Shown here: positions 32,778 through 40,820 of the stretch, in pieces | How the letters are laid out: every line of letters starts with the position of its first letter | Numbering within the stretch: the first letter of the stretch is position 1 | NCBI RefSeq assembly: GCF_900113665.1 | Contig: NZ_FOQD01000006.1 | Location: forward strand, 248,001 to 312,000 | From: Planctomicrobium piriforme | GTDB taxonomy: Bacteria > Planctomycetota > Planctomycetia > Planctomycetales > Planctomycetaceae | Reading direction: 5' to 3' | DNA: 64,000 nt | Program-made: the position numbers and the translations under genes | Notes under the pieces: model-generated | What the model was told of the DNA's origin: nothing | What the model saw: only the letters and a program-made list of their open reading frames with translations | Database searches by the model: none

Positions 32778-33136
32778 GCGGGTGTCGGGAGTTCTTTGAG
32801 GCAAGGGGGCAGGGCAGAGGTGACAGGGGACAGGGGGGAAACCAAAGTCTTCTCCTATTCCCTATCTCCTCATCCCTTTAGGTCGATTCGGCGGTGTATT
32901 GAAACGGGGATTCACCCTGTGAACATATGTATCGTGGATGATACCGCTTCCGGAGCGGGCCCGGCTATCTCAAATCGGGGTCTGGAGTGCGGAGTCGTTA
33001 GGAAAGCGGGAGTGCCGCCGTCAAAGTTTGCCTGACGCTCAGCTACGGCCGCCGCAGTCGGGCTGGACACGGTCGGCAAACGAGCCATCTAATACAGAGT
33101 CCATTGCGTTGCAGGCGGACTGTCAAGGAATGAGTC
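32778..33136. other. divergent intergenic region before panC
   Basis: No gene was seen. Near 32800-32880 there is G-rich, then CT-rich sequence (GGGGACAGG type, as also found at 9860-9910 and 45410-45440) that could fold but is low-complexity. An AAGGA ribosome binding site at the right end precedes panC. No convincing promoter boxes were found. Confidence 0.4.
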
Positions 33137-33991
33137 ATGGATGTGACAGGTGAGATTGGTGAAGTCCGGCGGCTGGTGGCCGCCGCGCGGCAGCGTGGCT
33201 GCGGAATCGGTTGCGTGCCGACAATGGGAGCTTTGCATCCCGGGCACGTCAGTCTGGTGGCGGAGTGTCGAAAACGTGTGGACTACACGGTGCTGACGAT
33301 CTTCGTGAATCCGACGCAGTTTGCTCCGCACGAAGACCTGAACAAATATCCCCGTCCGATCGAGGCGGATCTGGCAGCCTGCCGCGCCGCCGGGGTCGAT
33401 TGCGTCTTCATGCCTGAGATCAGTTCGCTCTATCCGCCGGGGTACGACACCTGGGTTACGGTAGAGGGGATGTCGAGCCTGCTGGAAGGAGAGTTCCGTC
33501 CGGGGCATTTTCGAGGGGTGGCGACCATCGTCGCCAAGCTGTTCAATATCGTCCACCCGGACATCGCCTGCTTCGGTTCCAAGGACTATCAGCAGCAGTC
33601 ATTGATCCGGCAGATGGTGCGCGACCTGAATCAGCCGGTGGAAATCGTGGTTTGTCCCACGATTCGGGAGCCAGACGGACTCGCGATGAGCAGCCGCAAC
33701 GTCTACCTGTCGCCGTCCGACCGAGAGACGGCGGTGGTGCTGTCGCGCTCGTTACGAACGGCCGAGCAGGCCCTGCTCTCCGGGGAACGGGATGTGGCGG
33801 CCGTGGAGGCACGGATGCGTGCGGAACTGGAATCCAAACCCAACGTGCGGGTGCAGTACGCCGTGATTCGCGATCCGGTGACGTTGCAGCCGTTGACGGA
33901 GAGCCAGCCGGAGATGGTGGGGCTGATTGCCGCGTATGTGGGGCAGACACGATTGATCGATCATCTTACGATTCGCCTCCCCCGCAGTTGA
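33137..33991 (+). CDS. panC: pantothenate synthetase
   Basis: This enzyme ligates pantoate and beta-alanine with ATP to make pantothenate, the CoA precursor. The 284-residue protein shows the nucleotidyl-transferase HIGH-like motif VPTMGALHPGHVSLV at about 27-41, FVNPTQFAPHEDLNKYPRP, EGEFRPGHFRGVATIVAKLFNI, FGSKDYQQQ, and the KMSKS-like GLAMSSRNVYLS. Start ATG 33137 has AAGGA 8 bases upstream. A CCCCTC...GAGGGG hairpin repeat and then lgt follow in the same direction. Confidence 0.97.
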   Translation: MDVTGEIGEVRRLVAAARQRGCGIGCVPTMGALHPGHVSLVAECRKRVDYTVLTIFVNPTQFAPHEDLNKYPRPIEADLAACRAAGVDCVFMPEISSLYPPGYDTWVTVEGMSSLLEGEFRPGHFRGVATIVAKLFNIVHPDIACFGSKDYQQQSLIRQMVRDLNQPVEIVVCPTIREPDGLAMSSRNVYLSPSDRETAVVLSRSLRTAEQALLSGERDVAAVEARMRAELESKPNVRVQYAVIRDPVTLQPLTESQPEMVGLIAAYVGQTRLIDHLTIRLPRS

Positions 33992-34012
33992 GAGACAGCC
34001 CCTCACCCCCGG

Positions 34013-34042
34013 CCCCTCTCCCCAGAGTACTGGGGCGAGGGG
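34013..34042. repeat. CCCCTC / GAGGGG hairpin between panC and lgt
   Basis: CCCCTCTCCCCAG and CTGGGGCGAGGGG pair with one mismatch around AGTA. It is preceded by CCCCTCACCCCCGG, the left part of a repeat type common in many bacterial genomes. It lies 21 bases after the panC stop, so it may act as a terminator or mRNA-stability hairpin. Confidence 0.6.
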
Positions 34043-34076
34043 TGGATCGAGCAATTTCGCCTGGTTGGAATGACAC

Positions 34077-35165
34077 ATGCGCCAGACTTTGTTTCGCATT
34101 GCGCTCGACCACCCGTGGTCCGGCTGGTTCACTCCGCCGGGCGGGTTGCCGCAGCTGGGCATCTGCTGGGTCTGGCTGATTGTCTGCGCCGGCTGGCTGC
34201 TGTATCACGCGATTCGAGGACATTGGGCCCTGTTGCGTGATCCCGTGGTGTGGCTCAAAGCCGGAGTGGGACTGATCGGATTCAGTCTCATCCATTATCT
34301 CGGGTTCGTCCCTGCTTCCGTGCCGGTGTTTGGTTACGGCATGATGGTGCTGCTGGGCTTCGTGGCGGGACTGACGTTTTCGTATTACCGGGCGAAAGCG
34401 GTGGGCTACGACCCGGAGATTATTGTGGATGCTGCCTTCTGGATTCTGATTTCCGGAGTGGCCGGAGGCCGGCTGGCGTTTCTGATTCAGTACTGGAATG
34501 AAGTCTTTGTGCCGGGGATGCCGTTGTCACAGGCGCTATTCAGGGCGATCAATCTGTCAGAAGGGGGCCTGGTGCTGTTGGGAGCGCTGGTCGGCGGCGG
34601 GTTGGGCGTCTTCACTTATTTTTACTTGCGGAAACTCAGCGTGTTTGAGTTTGCGGATTTGCTCATGCCGGCCGTGTTCATCGGGGTGGGCTTTGGCCGC
34701 ATTGGCTGCCTGTTGAACGGCTGCTGTTTTGGAGATCGCTGCGAACTCCCTTGGGCCATTCATTTTCCAGCCGGCAGCGTGACCTTTGACGTGCTCGCTT
34801 CCCGAGGATTCCTGGCGGAAGGGGCGCTCTGGACGATGCCGCTGCATCCGACCCAGATTTACAGCTCGATCGACGGCTTTGTGCTGGCCTTCGTGACAGC
34901 GGTCTATTACTGGTACCGCAAACATCCCGGCGACGTGCTGGCGCTGGGCTGCATGCTGTATTCCATCACGCGGTTCTTCATCGAGTTTTTGAGGGCGGAC
35001 GAGATGGGTCAGCTCGGCACCGGGTTGACGATTTCGCAGTTGTACAGCATCGGGATCTTTCTGCTGGGCCTGATTTTGATGCTCACGGGACCGTTGCGGG
35101 GAGCGACCCGACGTCCTGCTGCTGTTCTTCCTCCGCAAACTTTGCCGGCTGCGGTCGCGAGATAG
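34077..35165 (+). CDS. lgt: prolipoprotein diacylglyceryl transferase
   Basis: This integral membrane enzyme transfers diacylglycerol from phosphatidylglycerol to the lipobox Cys of prolipoproteins. The 362-residue protein has several membrane segments and Lgt motifs: VPVFGYGMMVLLGFVAG, the GGRLAFLIQYWNE core, the signature region FGRIGCLLNGCCFGDRCELPWAIHFP (usual GRIGNFxNGE replaced by GRIGCLLNGCCFG), LHPTQIYSSIDG and ITRFFIEFLRADE. The N-terminus (MRQTLFRIALDHPWSGWFTPPGG) is longer than in E. coli Lgt. Two lipoprotein genes follow within 450 bases in the same direction, fitting its job, but they need not be co-transcribed. A weak ribosome binding site (GGTTGGAA) precedes it. Confidence 0.92.
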   Translation: MRQTLFRIALDHPWSGWFTPPGGLPQLGICWVWLIVCAGWLLYHAIRGHWALLRDPVVWLKAGVGLIGFSLIHYLGFVPASVPVFGYGMMVLLGFVAGLTFSYYRAKAVGYDPEIIVDAAFWILISGVAGGRLAFLIQYWNEVFVPGMPLSQALFRAINLSEGGLVLLGALVGGGLGVFTYFYLRKLSVFEFADLLMPAVFIGVGFGRIGCLLNGCCFGDRCELPWAIHFPAGSVTFDVLASRGFLAEGALWTMPLHPTQIYSSIDGFVLAFVTAVYYWYRKHPGDVLALGCMLYSITRFFIEFLRADEMGQLGTGLTISQLYSIGIFLLGLILMLTGPLRGATRRPAAVLPPQTLPAAVAR

Positions 35166-35326
35166 AACAGTCAGCAAAACTGGTGTTCGCGCGACGGGCG
35201 GGGATTGATAAGTTCCCCGCGCCGGGAGTTCTTCCCGGATTCCTCGAAATCCCCCCGCAGTATTTTCCCCCATTTAAAGCCCGCAAGTTTCATGCGCCCG
35301 GCCAAGGATGGTTGGGCATGATCGAA

Positions 35327-35387
35327 GTTTTTGAATTTGAAACATTGAGATTTGTTTCGGATTTGGTGCTTCGAATTTGGAATTTTG
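35327..35387. repeat. AT-rich repeat, single arm E4
   Basis: TTTTTGAATTTGAAACATTG, then AGATTTGTTTCGGATTTGG and TGCTTCGAATTTGGAATTTT match the right arms of copies E1-E3. No left arm was found upstream, so this is a solitary arm between lgt and the first small lipoprotein gene. Confidence 0.6.
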
Positions 35388-35446
35388 AAGCGGATCGCGG
35401 CGTTTAAAATGTCCAGGATCCCAGGTTCCTGCCGCAGGAGGCGGTG

Positions 35447-35596
35447 ATGGAAAGCAAGCGGCCATACGCCTGGCTCTGTCTGCTCGCAGCCGTGCTGCTG
35501 GCAGGCTGTTCGTCAGTGCAGTCGCTCAACCCGATGTCACGCAGCCACGGCCTGCCAGCGCAGTCCGAACGGGATGCGGAAGGATCGGAGAACTGA
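35447..35596 (+). CDS. very small lipoprotein
   Basis: This 49-residue product is encoded by a frame starting ATG 35447 with a strong AGGAGG 6 bases upstream. The N-terminus is a complete lipoprotein signal: MESKRPYAWLCLLAAVLLAGC, lipobox LAGC with Cys at residue 21, followed by Ser-Ser. Only about 28 mature residues follow (polar, no Cys), so its role is not evident; it may be a small envelope component. It ends 3 bases before the next lipoprotein start at 35600, so the two form a unit behind lgt. Confidence 0.75.
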   Translation: MESKRPYAWLCLLAAVLLAGCSSVQSLNPMSRSHGLPAQSERDAEGSEN

Positions 35597-35599
35597 GCC

Positions 35600-35965
35600 A
35601 TGCGCCGACCACTTCCATCATTCTGCCCTGCAATGCGTTGCCTGTTGGTGGCGCTGTTACTGGCGACCGCTTCAGGCTGTGAAGTCGGTCATAGCTGGTT
35701 CAGCATGAGCAGCGACTCTCCCTCGCCATGGTTCGGTTTCGACCTGTTGCCCCGTCGCCGCACCAGTCAGGTGATGCCCCGCATGCCGGGTGAACGTGAC
35801 ACGTCATCGAGCGCGAAGAACACGATTCAGACTGCCTCGGATCGCAATCGAGGCGAAAAGGCCTTCTCCCGCGAACTGAACCTGCCGTCGATTCCGGCAT
35901 TCTTTGACGGCAATCGCGAGCAGGAGCTGTCGTTCACCGGGCCTGAGGGAACGTTCTCCCGATAG
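35600..35965 (+). CDS. small lipoprotein, hypothetical
   Basis: This 121-residue product has a lipoprotein signal (MRCLLVALLLATASGC within residues 12-27, lipobox ASGC, Cys27). An alternative start at the internal Met12 (35633) would place the signal at the very N-terminus. The mature part is polar (SPWFGFDLLPRRRTSQVMPRMPG and onward), with a Gln/Asn/Arg-rich middle and a FDGNREQELSF end. No family is recognised. It is 3 bases downstream of the very small lipoprotein gene, so co-translation is likely. Confidence 0.7.
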   Translation: MRRPLPSFCPAMRCLLVALLLATASGCEVGHSWFSMSSDSPSPWFGFDLLPRRRTSQVMPRMPGERDTSSSAKNTIQTASDRNRGEKAFSRELNLPSIPAFFDGNREQELSFTGPEGTFSR

Positions 35966-36007
35966 ACTCGAAGCACGAAATTCTGCGGTGGAAGCCGCGA
36001 GCAGAGA

Positions 36008-36037
36008 ACCGTGGGCTAACGCCCAGCGGCTGATTGG
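36008..36037. repeat. CCGTGGGCTAA-type hairpin repeat, copy F2
   Basis: ACCGTGGGCTAACGCCCAGC, continuing GGCTGATTGG, is nearly identical to copy F1 at 17600-17629 (one base differs in the loop). It is followed 40 bases later by TTTGGTTG, also present in F1. The hairpin is CCGTGGGC / GCCCAGCGG. Confidence 0.65.
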
Positions 36038-36096
36038 CGTCTACGAGTCTGCACGCGTCAGCGATCGGTTTGGTTGTTCTTGATGCCTGTTCCTGA

Positions 36097-36205
36097 TCAA
36101 AATCCGAAGCACGAAATTCGAAATCCGAAACGAACTCCAGTCAGCGAAACAAGCGGCTTGCATTGGGCCTTGTTTCGGATTTCGTGCTTCGGATTTCGAA
36201 TTTCA
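36097..36205. repeat. AT-rich long inverted repeat, copy E5
   Basis: The left arm (AAAATCCGAAGCACGAAATTC, in two parts) and right arm (GGATTTCGTGCTTCGGATTTCG) are reverse complements with few mismatches around a 50-base centre. It ends on the stop codon of the minus-strand ATPase gene (36203-36205). A related CGAAGCACGAAATTC fragment lies at 35968-35983. Confidence 0.7.
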
Positions 36206-38665
36206 ACTCTGCAAGAGCTCGCTATCGAATGCCGGCGTCAAGGTTCCGTTCGCTGAGACTGCGAAGGGGAGCCAGACGAGTGTGACTTCGTCGATCATGA
36301 GATCCGATTTCCGCGGCTTCACGGCAGACGTTTCGACGGTCAACTGGTCTTCCGTGAACGACTCCTTGAGCTGGTCGATCTGTGCCGCGAAGTCTTCTTC
36401 CTGTTGGGTGAGATCCTCTTCCACCGCCTGTTTATTGGCCTCAGCGCGTTTGATGTCGCCGCGTTGGTCGGCAGCCCTGGTCGCCGCGCGGAAGCTGGTG
36501 GTGGCGCGACCGGCATTCGCGGCTGAGAGTTTCTTGCGACCGAACAGTGCCCCCAAAACCGACGAGCCGAAGGTCATTGCGGCGGACATTGTGGCCGAGT
36601 TCGCCTGTTGCTGTTCGACTTCGACCTTCTGTTGAGCCTTGCGCGCCTTCTCCTTGAGTCGTGCGATGGCCGGCTCGTTTTTCTTTTTGAGTTTTTCGAT
36701 CTCCAGATCCCGACGTTCCCGCGCTGCGTGAACCAGCTTGGCGCGGAAGTCGCCGACGCTTGTGCCGGGTTCTGCATAGACGTCGAGCTGAGGGCAGTAA
36801 TTGAGCGGCAGCGTGACGGCCCGATAGAGATACGCTTTGAACGTGCTGGTCCAGTTCTTGTAGGATGTGGCCCGTTGACATTCCGATGGCAAGGGGGCAT
36901 ATCGCGCATCAGCAGCGGGGTCATCGTTCTGGAGCGATTTGACGGCGACCGCTTCACTGTCGTCCCAGGGATCTTTGGCGACCGAATCGCCGTGGAGCAC
37001 CACCAGTCGGGCAACGTCTTCCCAGACATCGACGCCGAGCTTGGAGTCGACATAATGGGCGCGGCCCAGGCCGAGGACGGCGGGACGGTAGACGATGCCG
37101 GCGGTGCGGGACACATTTCTGGCAACGGGGATGTGCCGTTGGCGGATCTCGGACGGGAGGATCGGCGGGGCGGCGGCACTTTCTGTCGTGCCGCCGGGGG
37201 ACGAACTGGTGGCGGTTGGCGTCGCGGCCGTCGCGGGTGCGGTTGCGACGGGCTTTTGTTTTTCCATCAAGCTGCGGATCTGTTCCCGAGTCAGCGGTCC
37301 GCGAAGGTACGACAATGCCCAACGGGTCTGGAAGACGATGGGCTCGTCTTCATGCACGTTGTTCATCAGGAACACGCGGTTCTTCAATCCGGAGAGAATG
37401 GTCTCGATCCGCTTGCGGTCAAAGGCGACGCCGGCGGTCGCCGAAGCTCCTTCGAGGCCATCGAGCATGCGGGCCTTGTCGCGTTCGGTTTGCAGTCGGC
37501 CGAGGAACCAGGTGCCGGCGTTCGATAACGCCTTGTAGTCGAGGTCGACGGGGTTTTGCGTCGCGAGAATCAGTCCGACTCCAAACGCGCGTGCCTGTTT
37601 GAGCAGTGTGAGCAGCGGCAGTTTGGAGGGCGGATTAGCCGTCGGCGGGAGGTAGCCGAAGACTTCGTCCATATAGAGGAGTGCCCGCAGACTGGAGGTG
37701 CCGGGCTGTGAGCGCATCCAAGTGAGGAACTCGTTGAGGAGGATCGTGATGAAGAACATCCGCTCCTGATCGCTGAGGTGAGCGACGGAGATGATGGCAA
37801 GCCGCGGACGGCCTTCGCTGGTGTAGAGCAGTTTCTGAATGTCGAGGCGTTCCCCCTGAGTCCAACTGGCGAAGGCGGGAGACGCCAAGACGTTGTTGAC
37901 CGTCATAGCGAGTTGACGGCGGTCGGCAACCGGCATGATCGATTCCAGATCCATCACGCCGATTTGTGTGAACGGGGGAGACTGGATTTCGCGGATGAGT
38001 TGGGGCAGGTCGAGGTTGCGGCCGGCCTTCCACGCTTGTTCGAGGATGTTGGAAAGCAGAATGTGTTCGCGGCTGCGGAGCGGGTCGGCGTCGATGCCCA
38101 GGAGGGTGAGCAGGCCGGAGACGGTGGTCGAGGTTCGTTCCCGCAGTGCGTCGCTGCTGTCGCGGATCGCCTGAGGCGGGGCGTCGAGCGATTTGAGGAC
38201 GGTGAGCTGGCGTCCGGCATCGCTGCCGGGCGTGTAGATCGCGACTTCGGCGGCGGCGCGGAGTCGGGCGATGCGGTCGACCGGCTGATCCCATTCAGCG
38301 AGTCCGGCCTTCCATTGTGTGGCGCGCTGGGCGGCGCACTCGTCGACGGTCTGTCCCTGCCGGAGAGCGTCGGCCGGTTCGATCCAGGGGGCGAAGTCCG
38401 CGGGTTGCAGGTTGGGGAACGTCAGCATCAGGTTCCCGAGATCCCCTTTGGGATCGATGACAATCGCCGGGATGTTGTCGATCGCGGCTTCTTCCAGCAG
38501 CGTGATGCCGAGTCCAGTTTTTCCGCTGCCGGTCATGCCGACGATCACGGCGTGCGTCGTCAGGTCTTTGGCGTCGTACAACACCGGCTCGGGAGCGGTC
38601 TGGCCGGAGCTCATGTCATAGCCGCGGCCAAGATAGAAGACTCCAAGCTTTTCGTAGTCGTACAT
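36203..38665 (-). CDS. HerA/DUF853-like ATPase with C-terminal coiled coil
   Basis: This 820-residue cytoplasmic P-loop ATPase of the HerA/FtsK-like class has Walker A GMTGSGKT at residues 43-50. The acidic start of VIDPKGDLGNL follows, then the family segments (LDIQKLLYTSEGRPRLAIISVAHLS), Walker B LLYMDEVFGYLPP at about 335, the sensor ATQNPVDLDYKALSNAGTWFLGRLQT, and LKNRVFLMNNVHEDEPIVF. Residues about 665-790 form a Lys/Glu/Gln-rich coiled coil (RERRDLEIEKLKKKNEPA, AQQKVEVEQQQANS, and a second coil KQAVEEDLTQQEEDFAAQIDQL). The target and substrate are unknown. DNA translocation or a protein remodelling role is inferred from the class. No nuclease partner (NurA) is nearby. Start ATG 38665. 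Confidence 0.85.
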   Translation of the reverse strand: MYDYEKLGVFYLGRGYDMSSGQTAPEPVLYDAKDLTTHAVIVGMTGSGKTGLGITLLEEAAIDNIPAIVIDPKGDLGNLMLTFPNLQPADFAPWIEPADALRQGQTVDECAAQRATQWKAGLAEWDQPVDRIARLRAAAEVAIYTPGSDAGRQLTVLKSLDAPPQAIRDSSDALRERTSTTVSGLLTLLGIDADPLRSREHILLSNILEQAWKAGRNLDLPQLIREIQSPPFTQIGVMDLESIMPVADRRQLAMTVNNVLASPAFASWTQGERLDIQKLLYTSEGRPRLAIISVAHLSDQERMFFITILLNEFLTWMRSQPGTSSLRALLYMDEVFGYLPPTANPPSKLPLLTLLKQARAFGVGLILATQNPVDLDYKALSNAGTWFLGRLQTERDKARMLDGLEGASATAGVAFDRKRIETILSGLKNRVFLMNNVHEDEPIVFQTRWALSYLRGPLTREQIRSLMEKQKPVATAPATAATPTATSSSPGGTTESAAAPPILPSEIRQRHIPVARNVSRTAGIVYRPAVLGLGRAHYVDSKLGVDVWEDVARLVVLHGDSVAKDPWDDSEAVAVKSLQNDDPAADARYAPLPSECQRATSYKNWTSTFKAYLYRAVTLPLNYCPQLDVYAEPGTSVGDFRAKLVHAARERRDLEIEKLKKKNEPAIARLKEKARKAQQKVEVEQQQANSATMSAAMTFGSSVLGALFGRKKLSAANAGRATTSFRAATRAADQRGDIKRAEANKQAVEEDLTQQEEDFAAQIDQLKESFTEDQLTVETSAVKPRKSDLMIDEVTLVWLPFAVSANGTLTPAFDSELLQS

Positions 38666-39170
38666 GAGGATCGAGCTGGAAAGGAGAGAACAGGATGGGA
38701 CAGACGCCTGAAACCTAACTCACCGGCGGTGTTTCCTTCAAGAAGGTCGAGACTCGTGCAGCCGCTGCCGCGGGGGGCGTTCGCACCAACGCTCAACACG
38801 AGTCAAATCGCATTGGGAGATTTTCTGCGAATTGCCGGGGGGCGGACTGGCACAATCGCTAGGGGTGGTGCCGACCCGTGCTGACCGAAAGGCGGGAACA
38901 ATCAGCAGCCGCGACAGGCCGGCCGACACTACGGCCCGCACGTTCAGCGCACCGTGACCAAGCCGGGCTGTTCCCGTCGTGCGCGAGCGAATTGGATGGA
39001 ACGGCGGGTGGAGCTTCCCCGATATCACCAGTGCAGAGGAGCAGAGGAGAAACATCCGCCGCCGCAGTTGAGGATCGGTGGAAAAATCGGCGCAGGGGCG
39101 CGCAGCCAGGGGGAGCCGCAGAGGAGGCACGGCACCGCATTCTCGTATTGAAAACAAAGGGGTAAGGCAG
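38666..39170. other. 505-base intergenic stretch between divergent genes
   Basis: No supportable gene was found between the ATPase start (38665) and the TTG at 39171. Open frames exist here on both strands but have no recognisable content or ribosome binding site. No repeat of the families described here was found. Confidence 0.4.
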
Positions 39171-39665
39171 TTGAGTCATTCTCATCTGGCAATTCGGCAT
39201 CTGGTCAAACAGCTGGAATTGTCCGACACGCGCCGCACAACCAGACCTGCCCTCCCGGTCTGGCTGGTTCAGTTCATCGACGACTTCTCGCAGCGATTCG
39301 AACCCTTCAACGGCGTTGCCCGCGTCGGCTACGAATGCCAGCAGTCGGAACAGTGCTGGGAAGTGGCGTTGTTTCTGGGCGAGCACGAAGTGATTGGCGG
39401 TCCGCAAGATGGTCAAATGCGGCCCATCAATTTCCGGTTTGATCTGAAAGAAATCGGGAAATCATTCCAGACCCTCGAAGGGATGAACTGGAATGCGTTT
39501 CCGAACAGTCACGTCTGCTACGAATCGATGGCCGATCTGTCGTTCCTGACCATTGAAGGCCTGGTCAGCGGTCAAAAGGTGCGGGTGCAACTGCATGCCG
39601 GACCGCCGGACAGCATCGGGCCAGCCATCCGGCAATATCCCGACGGCCGCGTGGAACTGGTTTAA
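39171..39665 (+). CDS. hypothetical protein, 164 residues
   Basis: This soluble protein is of unknown function. The proposed TTG start at 39171 follows GTAAGGCAG and begins LSHSHLAIRHL (translated M). The frame is open further upstream (to 39078), but that part looks non-coding. The body has a conserved-looking alternation of aromatics: RFEPFNGVARVGYECQQSEQC, WEVALFLGEHEVIGG, NFRFDLKEIGKSFQTLEGMNWNAFPNS, EGLVSGQKVRVQLHAG and a RQYPDGRVELV end. This mixed alpha-beta pattern looks like a true protein. No motif for catalysis or membrane location is seen. A structured repeat (copy C) begins right behind it, followed by a strong terminator. Confidence 0.65.
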   Translation: MSHSHLAIRHLVKQLELSDTRRTTRPALPVWLVQFIDDFSQRFEPFNGVARVGYECQQSEQCWEVALFLGEHEVIGGPQDGQMRPINFRFDLKEIGKSFQTLEGMNWNAFPNSHVCYESMADLSFLTIEGLVSGQKVRVQLHAGPPDSIGPAIRQYPDGRVELV

Positions 39666-39670
39666 CGAGC

Positions 39671-39773
39671 GAGCAGTTTGCTCGACCGGGTGCAGGCGAA
39701 TGGGCGGTTTTCACTTGATCAAAACCGCAATTATCGCCTGCGGAATACTGAATACGAAAAGTAAAATTGCTCT
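39671..39773 (+). repeat. stop-codon-associated structured repeat, copy C (intact)
   Basis: This is a 103-bp copy. The order is a GAGCAGTTTGCTC hairpin, CCGGGTGCAGGCGAATGG, the inner stem GCGGTTTT / AAAACCGC, the outer stem closing with TTATCGCCTGC, and a terminal TGCTCT. The element begins 6 bases after the TAA of the preceding gene. It is very similar to copy D at 51552-51655. Confidence 0.85.
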
Positions 39774-39826
39774 AAACGAACAGTTTGCGGCTTCGAATCG
39801 ATGTTTTCAGCATGACCTGTCTGGTC

Positions 39827-39870
39827 AAAAAGGGGGGACGTTCGCAGGCAAGCGGACGTCTCCCTTTTTT
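39827..39870. terminator. strong bidirectional terminator hairpin
   Basis: AAAAAGGGGGGACGTTCGC pairs with GCGGACGTCTCCCTTTTTT around AGGCAA. The stem of about 19 bp has few mismatches, ends in T6 on the + strand and is preceded by A5, so it works in both directions. It lies between the convergent genes at 39171 and 40029. The gap 39871-40028 shows nothing else. Confidence 0.85.
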
Positions 39871-40028
39871 ATTGCGCTACTAACGATTCAAAGTTTTGCT
39901 GCTTGCGCAAATCTTTGAAGCCAACTGGAGGCGGTCGATTTCATTCCTTGAATTTTCCTGATCCCTCGTCCCTGACCTCTGACCCCTTTGGTTGCGACCA
40001 TTGGCCGCGCCGGGCTTTCACGGAACGG

Positions 40029-40754
40029 TTATCGGACTGGCAGCATGTTGCCGGTGATTTTGACTTTGACCTTGCCGGTGCATTTGGCGGACTCGGGGAC
40101 ATTGATCTTGAAGAAGAGCGGGCCGCTGTCCTGCGGCGTGATTTCACGGCGGGCGCCGATGGTCATGGGCTTCGGGGCATCTTTTTGATTGGGTTTGCGC
40201 GCCCCGGCGTCGGACTTCCCGACCATGGCCATCAGGGCTCCGAAGGGGACGCCGTCCGCCATGTCGTGGGCGAGATCCTGAGTGGGATATCCGGCCGGCC
40301 CGAGCATGTCGTTGGCGGCGACCTTGTAGGTGCCATCGGCTTCGAAGCGGACCGGTTTGTCTTTGGTGACGAGCACGCCGGCCGCGACCCAGCCGGCGCC
40401 CGCTTCGATGTCGATGGAGTAGACGTTGTCGCTGAAGACCGATTCTTCAAGCTGCTTGAGTCGGGCTTTGACGACGTCGGCGTCGGGTTTGATCTTCAGG
40501 ATCGACTTGAGCATGTCGACCGCCTTCGTCACGTCGCCGGCCTCTTCGTACTTGGTGGCGAGATCGGCCAGGCCTGACAGGTATTCCGTCTGAACCTTAT
40601 CTGCCTGCTGGTCGAGCGATTTGCTGTTGGCGACCGGCGCTGGCGCCGGGCGTTTGGTCCCCTGTGCCAGACCGGATGACCCGGACCAGCAGGGGAGAAG
40701 CAATGTCACACAGGCGAGCATCCAGCCGCACTTCGAATGTCGCACATTCCGCAT
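40029..40754 (-). CDS. secreted protein with a TPR-like segment and a LecA/PA-IL-like domain
   Basis: This 241-residue protein has a signal peptide (GWMLACVTLLLPCWSGSSGLAQ). A helical TPR-like segment at about 50-100 (DLATKYEEAGDVTKAVDMLKSILKIKPDA) is followed by a C-terminal beta domain at about 110-240 (YSIDIEAGAGWVAAGVLVTKDKPVRF, then ADGTYKVAANDMLGPAGYP, FGALMAMVGKS, GPLFFKINVPESA) that resembles the PA-IL/LecA galactose-binding lectin fold. The known family binds galactosides with calcium. Whether the calcium site is conserved here cannot be settled by eye. It is predicted to act outside the cytoplasm. Start ATG 40754 (MRNVRHS). Confidence 0.7.
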   Translation of the reverse strand: MRNVRHSKCGWMLACVTLLLPCWSGSSGLAQGTKRPAPAPVANSKSLDQQADKVQTEYLSGLADLATKYEEAGDVTKAVDMLKSILKIKPDADVVKARLKQLEESVFSDNVYSIDIEAGAGWVAAGVLVTKDKPVRFEADGTYKVAANDMLGPAGYPTQDLAHDMADGVPFGALMAMVGKSDAGARKPNQKDAPKPMTIGARREITPQDSGPLFFKINVPESAKCTGKVKVKITGNMLPVR

Positions 40755-40820
40755 GATGATGAACTCCCGGGACCGAGGCGTCCCTATCGTGGCCCTTGTC
40801 GATGCCCACTCGCTGACGGT

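Noticed and set aside
32800..32880. GGGGACAGG / CT-rich stretches (also near 9860 and 45410) as a repeat family or terminators
   Set aside because: They are similar in composition, but the copies do not align well beyond short G-rich words, so they are left as low-complexity sequence.
38859..39416. Minus-strand 185-residue frame opposite the hypothetical gene at 39171
   Set aside because: It has Arg/Ser/Pro-rich composition and no recognisable motif. The plus strand has better protein-like content and a terminator behind it.
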